From Peribolospora baueri (taxonomy: Eukaryota; Basidiomycota; Peribolosporomycetes; Peribolosporales; Peribolosporaceae): a DNA stretch of 64,000 bases. The stretch lies in the NCBI GenBank assembly GCA_029717555.1, contig JAMDHS010000019.1, positions 214,941-278,940 of the forward strand. The letters are read 5' to 3'. Position 1 is the stretch's first letter, and every line of letters begins with the position of its first letter. Position numbers and translations under genes: made by a program. Below, piece after piece: positions 44,913 through 56,891 of the stretch. The notes under the pieces were generated by a model. The model was given only the letters and a program-made list of their open reading frames with translations, was not told where the DNA came from and searched no databases.

Positions 44913-46380
44913 ATGTCCGTACCCCCCCAGTCGCTCAAGGCCAGGTGGACGCCCCTCCGCCTAGGCTCGTCTCCTCTGCTCCAACGCTCGTCTCACTCCG
45001 TCGGCGTCGTCGGCGACAGGGCGTACATCTTTGGTGGAGAGAGGGAGGCGAGGACGCCTGTCGGCGCCGAGCTGCTCGTCGTCGGGTTGAAAGGTGCGTG
45101 CGTGACATGATATCCCCCCAGCGTAGCCATCTCTTGGGCTCATCCCTTGACATTTCTTACCCCACCCACGCCCCTTCTCGTCGTCTGCCAATCGTCCGTC
45201 CATTCCCTCTACCGTAGACGACTCCCTTCGCGTTCTCCACCCTTCCGGACTTTGGCCCAGCCCCAGGGTGGGCGCAGCGACGGCCGTGCTCGACAAGCAC
45301 ATCTACCTCTGGGGCGGTCGCGGGGGACGGGAGATGACGCCGCTCTTGGGGGAGGAGGAGGATGGCTTTTGGAGATTTGATACGGAAAGCGAGGTTTGGG
45401 AGAGATTGGAAGGAAAGGCGAAAGACGAGGCGCCGGAGGGCAGGAGCTATCATACCATGACTTCGGACGGCAAGGTGAGTGAGCGCTGTTTTGGCCTTGT
45501 CTGACGGATGATGGAAGGCGGTCGGATATTTTCACGTAAGTAACTCTTTTCCGCCGACTGGTCTCCTCTGATTCACTTTACTCCTTTCCTCACCGCCAGG
45601 AAACCCTCTACGTGCACGCCGGATGCCCCTCCAAGGGTCGTCTCTCGACTCTGCACTCCTTCCATCTCCCCACCCAAACCTGGCGCGCTCTTCCTTCCGC
45701 CCCTGACCCCGCCCGCGGTGGCACCGTGCTCGCTCACTTGCCCTCTACTTCGACCCTTGCTCGCTTCGGCGGCTTCGCCGGATACGAGCTTGGCCCTGAG
45801 AACGGAGGCGGCCTGGACACGTTCGACATCCCCAACGCAAGCTGGAAGACGGTCTCTCCGTCATCGGATGCTGCCGGCGAGGCGAATCCAGACAAGAGGA
45901 GCGTCCAGGCTCTCGTGGGAGTCGAGCAGCCGTTGATCGGCGGAGGAGCGACCGTTCGTGCTCTGATGTGGCATGGCGAGAGCGGACCCGCCCCGCCTGA
46001 GCTTGGCCATGCTGGTGCAGGTGAGTGAACTTTTGTTCGTTGCGATGCTCGGCTCATTGGAGGAACCCCAGCTCATCATACGATCCTCCATCTCTTGCCG
46101 TCCTTTCCACCTGACCTTTGTCAAATGTTCGACAGGCCTTTTCCATTCAGACGTCTGGGTGCTCCTCTCCTCTCAAGAAGACCCCACCGCTCTCTCATGG
46201 CGAAAGATCGACCTCGACACTTCGGTGTCCCAACCGGAACCGCGTGGCTGGTTGGCCGCTTCGTCGTGGCACGACGGCGTGACGGGCAAGTGGAGGGGGG
46301 TCATGTTCGGAGGTCTCAATTCGCGCAACGAACGCTTGGCGGACGCTTGGGTGTTGGACATCGATCAAGGCAGCGCTTGA
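44913..46380 (+). CDS. Kelch-repeat beta-propeller protein
   Basis: Function unknown; kelch propellers are protein-interaction platforms. ATG 44913 begins MSVPPQSLKARWTPLRLG. Repeats are visible by the pattern of a hydrophobic beta strand, GG, a Tyr, and a Trp 10-15 residues later. These are HSVGVVGDRAYIFGGE, GAATAVLDKHIYLWGGRGG...ESEVWERL, SYHTMTSDGKETLYVHAG...TQTWRALP, GGTVLAHLPSTSTLARFGGF...ASWKTV, and finally WLAASSWHDG...GVMFGGLNSRNERLADAWVLD. Five or six blades fit. Four exons; donors at about 45094, 45475 and 46020 are followed by acceptors in phase. The end AWVLDIDQGSA with stop TGA at 46378 closes the last blade. No membrane span or signal peptide. Confidence 0.85.
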
Positions 46381-46608
46381 CACGGGAGTGATTAAGTTTA
46401 TGTGGCGCTGTCTGTCCTTGACGCGACCTGGCTAGCTGTTCGAGTTCTCACTGAATGCAAGAGCAAGGGCGCGGGTATGCGTGCATGGACAAGACGGCCC
46501 TGTCCGAGAGAATACATTGCAATTACGAGTACAAATGATGTCGATGCCCAGCCGATCAGACAGCGGAGAGGGTCGCAGAGAGAGAGCGAGTCAGAACCGA
46601 CTAAAGAA

Positions 46609-48766
46609 CTACGGCTCCATATTCCTTCCTTCTTCGCCTATTATCCTTCCTTCCTTCTCCCAAACCTCTAACATCAACTTCAACCTCGTCGAGCTCGCTT
46701 TGGCCTGCTCCTCGTGCATCCAATCCGCCTGGCCCTTGCGGATGCCCTCGTCGAGAATGACACGGAAGACCTTGGACGCCTGTCGACCATACAGCTCGAG
46801 CAAGCGCTCGCCCGCTACCTCGATCGTCGTCGCTATCAACGCCGGCGTAAGCGCGTGCTCGGTGAGCGGCGGAGTGAGCGCACGAGCGAACCAGACCCAG
46901 ATACGAGATGAGCGGAAGTACCATGGCACCCTGGCCAAGTCGGGAGGGTTGTGGGGCGACGAGGGTGGAGACGTCGGCAACGTTTGGAGAATGGCCGTGT
47001 AGAAAGCGAGGATACCGCACATGCGATCCGTGTATTGTACCGCAGTCTCGCTTTCGACGCTGTGTCCCAAAGACTTTCGATACTCCGCCTCGTCTTGCTT
47101 CTGAACATACCAGAGCAAGGGCGATAGACCGGCCGATCAGAAAATTCCGTTCTCACAACAGACAAGTGAAAGCGATAAGGACGGTGAAACGACGTCTTAC
47201 CTCTTCCCTCGGAGGCAATAACGGCACGACCCAAGGGCATTTCTTAACCAAGCGCGACATAAGCACTGCGCCAAATTCCTGGTAGCCTTCGAGGAGGAGC
47301 CAGACGACAACCCGTGCGAGCGGGTACGCCGTCGATTGCTTAGCCGTCACCTCAGTTTCGGCTTGCTTGATGAGCGCTTTGGACAGATGGTTGCACACCC
47401 AAATGTAGATCGCTTCGTTCGCCTGCCGCGCCTGAGAGAGTACTTCGTCGAAAAACCTTGTCTGAGAGACGAGCAAAAAATGTCGAGCAAGAGAAATGAC
47501 ACCAGAATTGTGTGGAGTTAGGAGACACTGTTCGATATGCATCTCCACAGTCGTAGAGGGAAATATATAACGCCATATGAAGGGAAAGACGCGCACGATT
47601 CGAATGATTTCTTGCCGCGAATTGGTCAGCTGTCCGACTTTGGGCGTGATCTGGCGCTTGGCCGTAAAGCATTGCCTCTTCCAGATCGCGTTGTTCGCTA
47701 CGGAAGGCAGCGCCCCAGTTTTGATGCTCTGGAAACCATGAAGCCAAGGAGAGGGCAGGACCGATCGAGTCAGTTATGAAAACAAATTGGGGACGCCTTG
47801 TTCCTTTCTCGAAAGCAATCAGTAAGAAACTCACTCGCATCTGCTTTCTCCACTCATCCCACTCTTTCCACGCTTCCGAGACCACCTCCTCTTGCTGCAA
47901 AAGCTTTCTGTTGGCGTCCGCGGCCTTGCTCTCCTTCTCCTCCTTCTTCTTGCTCGCCTCCGCCTCCATCCTCTTTGCTTCATTTTCTTCCTTTTCTTTT
48001 CGTTTCCTCTCCTCTTCCATTCGACGATTTTCCTCCGCTCTCATGGCTGCAGCTCTCGCCGCCGCTTCTTCCTCCCTCTTTCGAGCTGCAGCCAAAGCTT
48101 GCGCTCCTGCGCGCTCGGCAGCTTCACGCTCAGCCTCGACTTGCCGGATGGCAGCTTCGATGCCCTGAGACGAAAATATGAGTCACAACAAGTGAGCAGC
48201 ATCTCCATGTGCCGAGCTTCCATCACCCTCGTGCACTCACTTCCCACAGTAACCGGTTGCGCTCCTCGAAGGTCTCCTTCGTTCTCCGCTCGTCCTCCTT
48301 GCGGCCCATTTCAAGCTTTTCGAGCAACTGTGTCACCTCCTCCATCTCCTTCTCCTCGGCCTTCTGTCGTCGAGTTCGGTGCTCCGCTTCGGTAGCTTCA
48401 GCCAGATCTGAAAGTGTGACGGCGATGGTATGCGCCCGAAGCTTGGCAGCGTTCTACAAAGCAGGATCGGGGATGTGAAGGACAGAGGAGTGAGAAAGCC
48501 AGAATACAAACCGACGATTCCCAGCCCAGAAAACTCACCCACGCTGCCTGCTTCCCCTTCGCATCCCTAACCTCCCATCCATCCAAAAGTTCAGCAAACC
48601 ACTTTTGTTTTGTACGTCGTGAGCGAAGCGCGAGCGACGTCGTCGACGACTTGAGGATGCGCGATGTCGTCGGCGAATCAAGGTCTCCGCCGGAGGAAGA
48701 GGAGGAAGAGGCATATCCATCCACGCCATAGACCCCATCCTGACTGTCCGGCACTCCGAAGCGCAT
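46609..48766 (-). CDS. GLE1: mRNA export factor / nucleoporin Gle1
   Basis: Gle1 with inositol hexakisphosphate activates the DEAD-box helicase Dbp5 at the cytoplasmic face of the nuclear pore. ATG 48766 (MRFGVPDSQDG) is the first in-frame ATG. The N-terminal part includes KQKWFAELLDGWEVRDAKGKQAAW. A long charged coiled coil follows (EEVTQLLEKLEMGRKEDERRTKETFEERNRLLWE, then AARKREEEAAARAAAMRAEENRRMEEERKRKEKEE). The C-terminal GLE1 domain has IYIWVCNHLSKALIKQAETEV, YPLARVVVWLLLEGYQEFGAVLMSRLVKKCPWVVP, RMCGILAFYTAILQT, WYFRSSRIWVWFARALTPP and GRQASKVFRVILDEGIRKGQA. The motif order matches the family. Stop TAG at 46609. It is divergent from the acidic gene, 212 bp between starts. Confidence 0.93.
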
Positions 48767-48978
48767 CTTGCAGCCGACGTGGGATGGTGGAATTGGGCGA
48801 AAGGTAGGTGTGCCAGGCGATGGAGGCCGGTTCAAGGTCACGGATACTTCCGCTCATATCCGCTCATATCCGTGGGGGCCTCCCATCGTCGATGAGCTTC
48901 TTTTTGGGATTCCTCCTCGTCAAGCTGTCCGCTGCCTTCCGCTTTCGATCGTTTGGCGCCCTTTCATCGCAGCCGTCA

Positions 48979-50354
48979 TGGACGACGCGGCAGCTATATG
49001 GGCCTCGCCCGTCTCTCCGGTTCCGCCGAAGGACGACGACGTCTTGACCGTGGATCGGACAGCTCCCCTCGACGATGCTGCCCATGCCGACTTCGATGAT
49101 GACGATTTCGGCGAGGCAACAGGGGCTGGACAAGCAGACGACGACTTTGGCGAATTCGGAGATTTTGAGGACACTGCCGCTGGTGATGCGAGTTTTGGGA
49201 TGGACGAGCCAGGAGAGTTTTCTGGAGGGTTAAGTCCAATCGAGCCTGTTGGAGTGTCAAGTCCAATCGAGCCTGTTGGAGTGTCAAGTCCAATCGAACC
49301 TCCTGAGAGTCCTAGTCAAGTGGTGGTGACCGAAGACAGGTGCGCAAATTCTTCTGATTGGTGGAGATGAGAGTACTTTTTAATCGCCTTGCTTCCCTTT
49401 ACGCTCTAACACTTCCACGTTAGCCGCGACATGTGGAAGGAACTGAGCAAGCCTCCGACTGTGCGACCAGTGGACTGGGCTCGGTCGCAGACAAGACGAG
49501 ACTTCTTGAGAGCGCTCGGCATCCCTGTCAATCTGGATGAAGTGAATAAGCTTTCCGTTTTCTGTCGTTGTCGTGATGACCGGCCGTGCTTAACCCTTGG
49601 GTCTCTCCCCCGTCACAGCTTTCTACCAAATCCACTCGCGCTCGCGCAGGCCTGCCTCCCCTCAATCTCGACTCGGCATCTTTACCTGCAACCTCCCCCC
49701 GCCCATCAGCACCGTCGTCATCAACCACCGACCAAAGTCCAAGTTTGTCCCGCTCCCAATCCCTCAATGCTCATCCTGCCCGGAACGACTCTGGTCGGTC
49801 GTCCCCTCGCCATCGCAAAGATGATCTTGGACTCGGCCCTCCGCCCGAATTCGACAAGGAGAAGGCGGAGAAACTCACCGGTTTGAAGGAAGGCGAGTGT
49901 CTGAACTAACACAATATTCCCGAACCAGCGTTTTGAAATGGAAAATTTTCCGTTGCTGAGACTTCTTCACGATCGGCTCTATCTACGCTCTCCCACAGAC
50001 TATCTCTCCCTCCAATCGCTCCGAACGCTCACCAACATCCACCGGGAGATAAGTGCCTTGACAGCGTCGGCGAATGAGGTCTTGTCCTACCAGCTCCAGC
50101 GGCGAGACGCGCACGCTCAAGATGCCGAGACGTACAATCGACTCATCGCCGATCTCGTACACGGCGCGGCTCAACGGCTGAGCACCTCCGGTAAGAAGGA
50201 GGACAGGCGCAACACGACCTTCGGAATCGGGCAGGGTAGTATGAGAGGAGAGGGGAACGGGACGGGAAATGGAGGTGTGTGGAGGAAGGGGAGTGGCAAG
50301 TGGCACAGCGGCCCGAATACCCCCAGAAGAAGTGGCACGCCCGCGCCCCGATGA
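48979..50354 (+). CDS. Acidic protein resembling Laa2/aftiphilin-type clathrin adaptor accessory
   Basis: The N-terminal part from ATG 48979 is acidic with repeated Asp-Phe-Gly-type motifs (DDDDFGEATG, DDDFGEFGDFED), the kind bound by adaptor gamma-ear domains. A 27-bp repeat encodes SPIEPVGVS units. The next exon is conserved-looking: WKELSKPPTVRPVDWARSQTRRDFLRALGIPVNLDE. This resembles a block in fungal Laa2-type proteins that link Laa1 and AP-1. After a Ser-rich region with RNDSGRSSPRHRKDDLGLGPPPEFDKEKAEKL comes a helical exon (YLSLQSLRTLTNIHREISALTASANEVLSYQLQRRDAHAQDAETYNRLIADLVHGAAQRL). The tail is Gly/Arg-rich. The assignment is tentative: motifs fit, but no alignment was made. Confidence 0.6.
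49232..49305 (+). repeat. 27-bp tandem repeat (SPIEPVGVS units)
   Basis: Two exact 27-bp units beginning at 49232 and 49259 and a third diverging copy from 49286, in the coding frame of the acidic protein. The exact identity suggests recent slippage. Confidence 0.85.
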
Positions 50355-50614
50355 CGTCGTGCGAGCGCGCACCCGCTTGTCTCGACAGAACTTGCACGAT
50401 GGTCGCGTACGCTCTTTGTATTCTAAGGCTTTTTACACTGACTGGTCGTCCCCCTCCCTCGCATACCATTGGGGGATTTTTGCTCGGAGGCCCTCAGGAA
50501 ACGATGTTGACATCCCCGACGGACCCCCCCTCTCCTTTCCCGGCGTCGTGTTTGAGTTTGGGTTGGATTGCATCAGGAAGACGTGCATAGAACAGCTTGC
50601 TTGACGCCCACATC

Positions 50615-52604
50615 TCATCGCCGAGGGCTGTGCGAGCGATGCCTCGAGTCGGATGGCTGCCCTCGATCGTCGTACCCATATCTGCGCTCTCGACGTCTAC
50701 CGTCGTCGTACCGCTCGTACCGCTCGCGCGCTCGCCGAACGCCGTCTCCATCCCTGCGATCGTCTCTACGCTCATACCGATCATACCGCTCTCGCTCCCT
50801 GCGACCGCCGTCTCCGTTCCTGCGATCGTCTCTTCGCTCGTACCGATCATATTCCCTGTCCCTGTCCCCGTCCCCGTCCCTGTCCTTCTCCCTCTCCCGA
50901 CGCGAATCGCGCTGCCGTCGGTCGGTCTCTCCAAGGTCGAAGACGAGATCGTCTCCTCCCACCGCTCCGCCTCTACCCCTCCCACCACCACGATACGCCC
51001 CACCAGCCTCCAAATCCTTTCTCCCTCCAAAGTCATCGCTCTCCTCGTCAGGACGACCGCGTCCCCCACTCGTCGGGACAGGCTTGGAGCTTGGTGGAAG
51101 GCCTCGGCCGCCGGTGCGCTTGCGCAACCAGTCTCCGTGGAGCTTGGATACCGATTGTGAACTACGAGGATGCAAAGAGACGGTGAATGGAATGGACCAT
51201 CAGTCGATGGAAGCAAAGCACATAGGGTGGAGTGGAAAGACGCACAAGTCGACCCAGATTCGTCGGTCATCGACAAGGACGTTTTGCATTTTGAAATATG
51301 CCTGTGACGCATGGAATAATGGGCAGGAAGGAGGCCTTGGATCGGTCAACGTCCTGCCGTCCCTCCTTCAGAAAGGGAAATCGAAAGGGCCAGAGCACCC
51401 ACCATCTCTGCGTCCTCTCGCCTGTCAAACTCAATAAACGCATACTGCAATGAATCGCCCGTCTTCTTGTCCTTGATGACCTCGCAGCTCATGATCTTTC
51501 CAAACCTCGAAAATATGAGCTCTAAATCTTCCTCTCTTGTGACGGGGTTGAGTTTGCAGACGAACAAGACGTTCTCCGGAGGTCTGACCTCTGCGAAAGG
51601 GAGGTCGCCCACCATCTCCAGCGTCAGCGCCGCCGCGTTCGCTTCGCGTAGACGCCGCTGGCGCTCCACTTCTTCTGGAGGAAGATCCTCTTCGACTTGT
51701 TCTTCGTCACCGATGCGAATCGTTGATCGCTCGAGGGGAGGAGAGGGTGAACGCGAAGGCACTTCGAGGCCTTCCGGGTCTGGATATGGGTCATCTGTAG
51801 AGATCAAAGGGGAGGCCAGGAGATGAATAGCGCTCGAAAAAGACGTTCAAAAAAAAGCTCACACGAGATGAGATGGAGGAAAGGCTCACCAAGGACGATA
51901 ACATGCCTGATCCGAATATCCTGCAACGGTCGGTCCTGCTGATCCGTGAACGCCTGATTGATCTTATCCAACGTCTCCTCTCCCTCCACGACGTGTCCAA
52001 ACACTGCATGCTTCCCATCCAAATACTCGATGTTATCCGCGAGAGTGATGAAGAACTGCGAGCCGCAGCCGCCTTCGTCCTCCTCCCCGGATCCAGACAC
52101 AGCCATTGACACCGTGCCTCGGGAGCCATGCTTGAGTCCCGTTCGCAACTCTGGCGCAAAGTAGCGACGAGAGGGACCAAGAATACGACCCCAGATCGAC
52201 TCGCCTCCAGTACCCGTGTCGGTTGGGTCGCCAGTCTGGGCGAGGAAATCTTTCTGAACTGCGAGCCGACCAACATGATGCGAGACGGAAGGGCTCAGTG
52301 AACCGAGCTCAAGAGCTCACCAGTCGCACCGCACTTGCCTTCTCAAAAATCAGGAATCCAGCGGACCATTGCTTACCATTGAAAAAGTTGTTGTGGTTGT
52401 AATAATAGACCTTGCAGAGCTTGAGGAAGTTCTCGCACGTCCTCGGGCAGCGCTCCGTCTCGAGGTCGATCTGTGCGCGCGGCCGCCACGTTCACGTGCA
52501 AAGAAGACGCGGCGCGATGAGCAAAGACACAAAGAAGGGCTGGAAAAAACTTATTTGGCACTCACGACAATGTCACCGAGGGAGGTCTCAAGTAGGACGG
52601 ACAT
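50615..52604 (-). CDS. PPIL4: Cyclophilin with RRM domain (PPIL4-type peptidyl-prolyl isomerase)
   Basis: A nuclear cyclophilin-RRM protein associated with spliceosomes. ATG 52604 begins [13 protein letters not shown], then [31 protein letters not shown]. The cyclophilin core follows: [77 protein letters not shown] linker ([20 protein letters not shown]) leads to the RRM. There, [49 protein letters not shown] contains RNP2 (LFVCKL) and RNP1-like (LQYAFIEF) motifs. The C-terminus is rich in Arg-Asp/Glu with a 22-residue repeat and ends HRSHSPRR. The canonical PPIase Arg of FHR is not seen, as in other PPIL4 proteins. The exons around 51.2-51.4 kb are approximate. Confidence 0.93.
50690..50870 (-). 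repeat. 66-bp repeat coding for an Arg/Asp-rich tail
   Basis: Copies starting at 50741 and 50807 give a 66-bp period (22 residues, [18 protein letters not shown]), with partial copies on both sides. It lies in the 3' coding part of the PPIL4 gene. Confidence 0.75.
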
Positions 52605-53008
52605 CGTGGATGGCAGTGGCAGTGGCGAAGGAGGTCGGAATCGACCGACCAACCGATCTGTCGTCGACCACTTCAGGCTCTCACTCGACCTTCGATCACC
52701 CGCCTCGCTGCGGCAGCCCTGGCCGCAGCATAGCGCACCTTGCTCATACGAGCTACTCGTTAACCTCGAAGGACGAGTGCCCTAGCTATTGCTAGGAACA
52801 GAGGCTTGTATGTGAGAAGAAGCGTGGAGAGCTGCGTGCTCGAGCTTGAGAGCTGGAAATGTACGTGCGTAACGCCAGTGGTGGCTTTGGAGGAGCGAGC
52901 GAGACCAGTGAAGGCGTTCTCTGTGCACAGTTCCATTGCGTGCCGATCTCGTGACCACTTCTCTCGCCCAGCTCGAAGCCAACCTACCTTCTCCACACGA
53001 CCCACGAT
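52605..53008. promoter_or_regulatory. Divergent intergenic region PPIL4 / alpha-beta hydrolase
   Basis: About 400 bp between divergent start codons. No clear TATA or E-box. A GTACGTGCGTAACG stretch near 52861 is the only mildly distinctive sequence. Confidence 0.35.
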
Positions 53009-54728
53009 ATGGCCACCTCCGCACGCAGCTTGATGGCAGCGGCCTCAGTGGCCGCGCTGGCGTACACTCTCGCAAAGCTGCTCGTTCCCGCGCAGACCTA
53101 CGACGGCTTTAGGGTACTCACATCTCCACCTCCTCACCGCGCCAGTCCTTCCCCTTGGAGCCGGGCCATCAAGAACGTCTACGACGAGGACACCGTCTTC
53201 CCTTCCCCTGGTGCGTACGACGAGTTCCCCACGGCCGAGGGAGGAGGCGGGTACACCAAGTTCTGGCTCTTTGGCAGCGAGTCGCCAAATACGCCAAAGG
53301 TCGTTTTTGTTCATGGCTGGTCCATGCCAGCCTTGGTGTGGAAGCGCCAGGCAAGAGCGCTCGCTGAGGCCGGGGCGCGCGTGCTCGTTTACGACCTATA
53401 CGGACGCGGATATTCTTCTGCCCCTCCCGGGCCATACGACAAGCATTTGTACGTCAGGCAACTGGAGCATCTGTTGAACACGGTCGGTTGGATCACAGAG
53501 GATGAGGACGGGAAGAGGACGAGCCCGGAGATCAACATCGTCGGACTCAGCATGGGCGGCGGCATTATCGCTGCGTTTGCTGATAGCCACGTCGGGAAGG
53601 AGAAGGCGAATATCAAGAGTTTAGCTTTATTGGCCCCTGCAGGCCTGCTCAAGGTGGGTCGTTTAATGAAGAGGGGGAACAGCTAAAAGTCCAGTCGTGA
53701 TAACTTCTATCGCCGACCAACACGCTCATCGCAATTCACAATACCATCCCCTTGCTCTCTTAGACCTCGGAAATTCCCCTGTTGGCTCGACTTGCTAGCC
53801 TGCCCATCGCTAGCGATTTCTTCACGAGCTTTCCCTTCCGAGTGAGTGTTCCGCCTTTCGTTGACCTCAGTTCGCGGTCTTTCCTCCCTTGAAGGCGGTG
53901 CACCAAGTCGGTCTTTCTTACCTCACTCTTTGTATCTCTCTCCCCTCCCACCGCTTCTCTCACAGTTTATCCTTGAGAAGACCATCCTTACACCGGCAGA
54001 TCAAATCTCCTCTCCCATCTCTCGGTCCGCCACGCACGACGAGCGCCCACAAGAAATTGCGTCCTTGAAAGCTAACGACGCGGCGGAGATGCAGAAGTGC
54101 GTGGCGCTGCAAGCCTCCCTTTTGCCCGGGTATATTCGGGCGTTGCTTTCAAGGTAAGCTCACAGAACAGATCTGAGTCGGCAAGTTTGAAATTCATCTC
54201 GCATGCCTCTTTTGCTTCGCAAAAAAGCGTTCGCGTCGGCCCTCTCAAAGGAGAAGAGAAAGCTTACAGCACGATAGGCGAGCGTCTGGAGTTGCCGGTG
54301 TTGGTAATTTGGGTGAGCGAGCGAACCTGGAAGAACGCCTTTTCCTTCTTTTCTCCTCCTCGTTTTTTTTTAGCAAGATCACGTGTTGCCAGCGTTTCTC
54401 TGACCTCTCGTTCCCTCTGTACCCGCGCCCTTACCTCTTCCTCGGTCAGGGTACCGCGGACGCCACAGTGCCTTATTCCGTCCACCGGCGACTCATCGAT
54501 CGCATCCCCCGCCTCCGTACCTCTCTATCCTCCCCATCCTCTACTGGACCCGGATTGGCGGCAGAGAAAGCCGAAGGCATATCCTCTGTCTCTCCATCAC
54601 ATGCTTTCAAGGACCAGTTCGTCACAATCCCTCAAGCTGGGCACGACCTGCCCATCGAAGTCAGGAAGGAGGTTCAAGCCGCCCTGAGAGATTTCTTCGG
54701 TTTGCCGCAGGAGGAGGACAACGTGTGA
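53009..54728 (+). CDS. Membrane-anchored alpha/beta-hydrolase, uncharacterised
   Basis: A hydrolase of the alpha/beta fold with an N-terminal hydrophobic helix (LMAAASVAALAYTLAKLLV), probably a membrane anchor. Then VVFVHGWSMPALVWKRQARALAEAGARVLVYDLYGRGYS holds the oxyanion HGW. INIVGLSMGGGIIAAFA holds the nucleophile elbow GLSMGG. Further exons give TSEIPLLARLASLPIASDFF, FILEKTILTPADQI, VGPLKGEEKAYSTIGERLELPVLVIW and the catalytic-Asp exon GTADATVPYSVHRRLIDRIP. ITxPQAGHDLPIE carries the catalytic His. All triad residues are therefore present. The pattern resembles monoglyceride-lipase or ABHD6-like enzymes, but the substrate is unknown. Introns near 53654, 53840, 54152 and 54312 fit GT-AG. 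Confidence 0.85.
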
Positions 54729-55218
54729 GGGTGCAAACGGAGGGATTTGTAAATTGGCGATCCCGAACATGGGTGGCATTTTCCCATGTCCAGCGCCTCC
54801 GGTCTCGGCAGCAAATTCTGCTGGGTTAACATACCTGCTGCAGAGGTGGGGCAGAAGGGACGTGGAATATGATGAGTCTTTGTACATAATCAGGCGACCT
54901 TACAGCGTCCTATTCTTTCGCGGCGTGAAGTAGATGCGAACAGTGTAGGTTGAGAGGATTGGGGGATGGTGTATGTCTTTCGCCACCCGGCACCAGAGTT
55001 AACGCTTTGAGATGACGGAAGAGCACGGTATATGAGATGAGTCTAACTCAATAGCCAAGACCAGATAGATAGGTTGTCGACAGGCGCTACGACAAAGTAA
55101 GGTGAGGAGGGACGATAAGCCAAAAGCTCCTCCACCAGAACTGGACAACATGGGGGTATAAGAGCATACAAGGAGACCGAGAACAAGAACAAGAACATTT
55201 GCCCTCCCCTCAACCTCT
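54729..55218. other. Convergent 3' intergenic region
   Basis: About 490 bp between convergent genes. AT-richer around 54880-55080. Small frames on the minus strand lack domains. Confidence 0.4.
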
Positions 55219-56891
55219 TCACCTCCCAAACGGACCGCCACGGCCGCCACCCAACCCGACCATCCGCCCAATACCGCCGCCGCCGCGTCCAAGTTTGCTT
55301 CCCTGCCCTCGGACGCTTACTGAGGAAGGGTCTTGTACGGCATGCGGGTTGGCCTTGATGGGGGACAGATTTAGGGGGAGGCCCATCGAGGGGTCGAAGC
55401 TTACCTGCGAAGGAGAAAGCAAGGTCGAGAAGACGGTCAGACAATCAGTGAGCAACAAGATATAGCGAATCATCCGATCAAAAAAGCGAGACCGCGTAAC
55501 GCACATCTGCAGCGTCCCACTTGAAAGTCTGAGCCGGGGCGGCCTTTGCCCCACCAAAAATCTTTCGCTTCTTTTTCTTCGGCTGTTGAGACTGCGCATC
55601 CTCTTGGATGACCGCGGTCTCATCCGCTTTCTTGTTGCCTCCGCTGTCGTCGTCGTTGGTATCGTCGAGTTCGATGGGCGGACCCAAAGCGGCGGGGACT
55701 TCTTCCTCGTCCCGCTCTGGCTCGGTCCTGGCCTCGGCCGGAGGTGGAGGGGATGGACGACGTTTCACACTTGCATTCTTCGTCGAGCGAGGCTTCGAAG
55801 CCTTCGGCGGCTGAGCAGTCGGCGCGACCGTTTTGGGGGATGCGTGCTGCTGTCGCATATTCGTTGGATTCGCCTTTGATGGCTGGACGTCTTCGTCAAC
55901 GTGGGGAGAGGCAGGCGGTCTAGGAAAAGCGTGTCGTTGGGTATTCGCGCTCGCTAGCCGTGCCTTGGTTCAGCCAAGAAGGAAAGGGACAAAAGGGTCA
56001 AAAAGGGCTGAGCCTCGTTTCAATCTCCTGCACGTTCCGAAAGTACCCACTTTGAGGTCTTCGATTTCCTCCTCGAGCATCTGCTTCTCCGCCTCCCATG
56101 CCCTTTCCAACTCGCGCCTCTCCTTTCTCTGCTTCTTGATCTCCGCATCCTGATTATCCTGAATCGCGCTGAGCTCCTCCACCTCTTCCCTGAGCTCCTC
56201 CACCTGTCTGTTCAACTCTCCGTCTTGCGCCTTGTGTCTACGTTTGACGTCCTTTAGCTCAGTTCGGGCCGCTTGGAGTTCCTCATTGAGAACATCAACA
56301 TCGCGAGTGCTAAGAGCATTGTCGAGCTCGGCCTGCAAGTTGTTGACTGCCTCAGAGAGCTCGAAAATCTCCGCCTGCGACCGTTCCCGGGCAGTCAGAG
56401 CCAGTCGAACGGCAGATCTCGCCAAAAAGGATGAATGCGGGTGTGTACTCACATCCTTCTCCTCAACAAAATTATCAAGTTCGTACCCGCGGTACTGCTG
56501 ATAGGTCGCCTCGTTTCGTGCGAGAACTGCCGCGTGTGGGGCGCAGTGAGTTCTGGGAAGGCGCCTGGAGCAAAGCAAACAGGCCTCCGAACAGCGAAAC
56601 TCACCGATCTCGACGTTGGCCTGCGTCGTCTCCTCCGCACGCCCGAACCTATCCACAAGCTTCTCGCATTGAGACAAACGAAGCTCGAGAGCTGCCAGAT
56701 GAGCGTCGGAGAGGTCCTAGTTGTAGCCAAGAATGCGCCGAGGCAGTCCGACCGAGGATCAGATTGGAATCGCTCTACCTTTGTTTATATGCGTGACAAA
56801 GGGAGGGATAGCCAGCCACCACAAAACCCACCTTGCGAAGACCCTTCACCTCTTCCTCAAGTCTTCTGTTCCTATCCGCTTCCAGATCCAT
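55219..56891 (-). CDS. Coiled-coil protein with basic C-terminus, unknown
   Basis: Not recognised. The likely start is ATG 56891 (MDLEADRNRRLEEEVKGLRK). Exons then give LSDAHLAALELRLSQCEKLVDRFGRAEETTQANVEI, ARNEATYQQYRGYELDNFVEEK and a long coiled coil (ERSQAEIFELSEAVNNLQAELDNALSTRDVDVLNEELQAARTELKDVKRRHKAQDGELNRQVEELREEVEEL). A disordered Pro/Ser-rich part follows, then a basic KKKKRKIFGG patch that is a likely nuclear localisation signal, then FKWDAADV. The last exon SFDPSMGLPLNLSPIKANP ends in a Gly/Arg-rich tail GGGGIGRMVGLGGGRG. An earlier ATG in other frames is not supported. A role in chromosome or spindle structure is conceivable from the layout, but this is speculation. Divergent from the gene at 57175. 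Confidence 0.65.
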
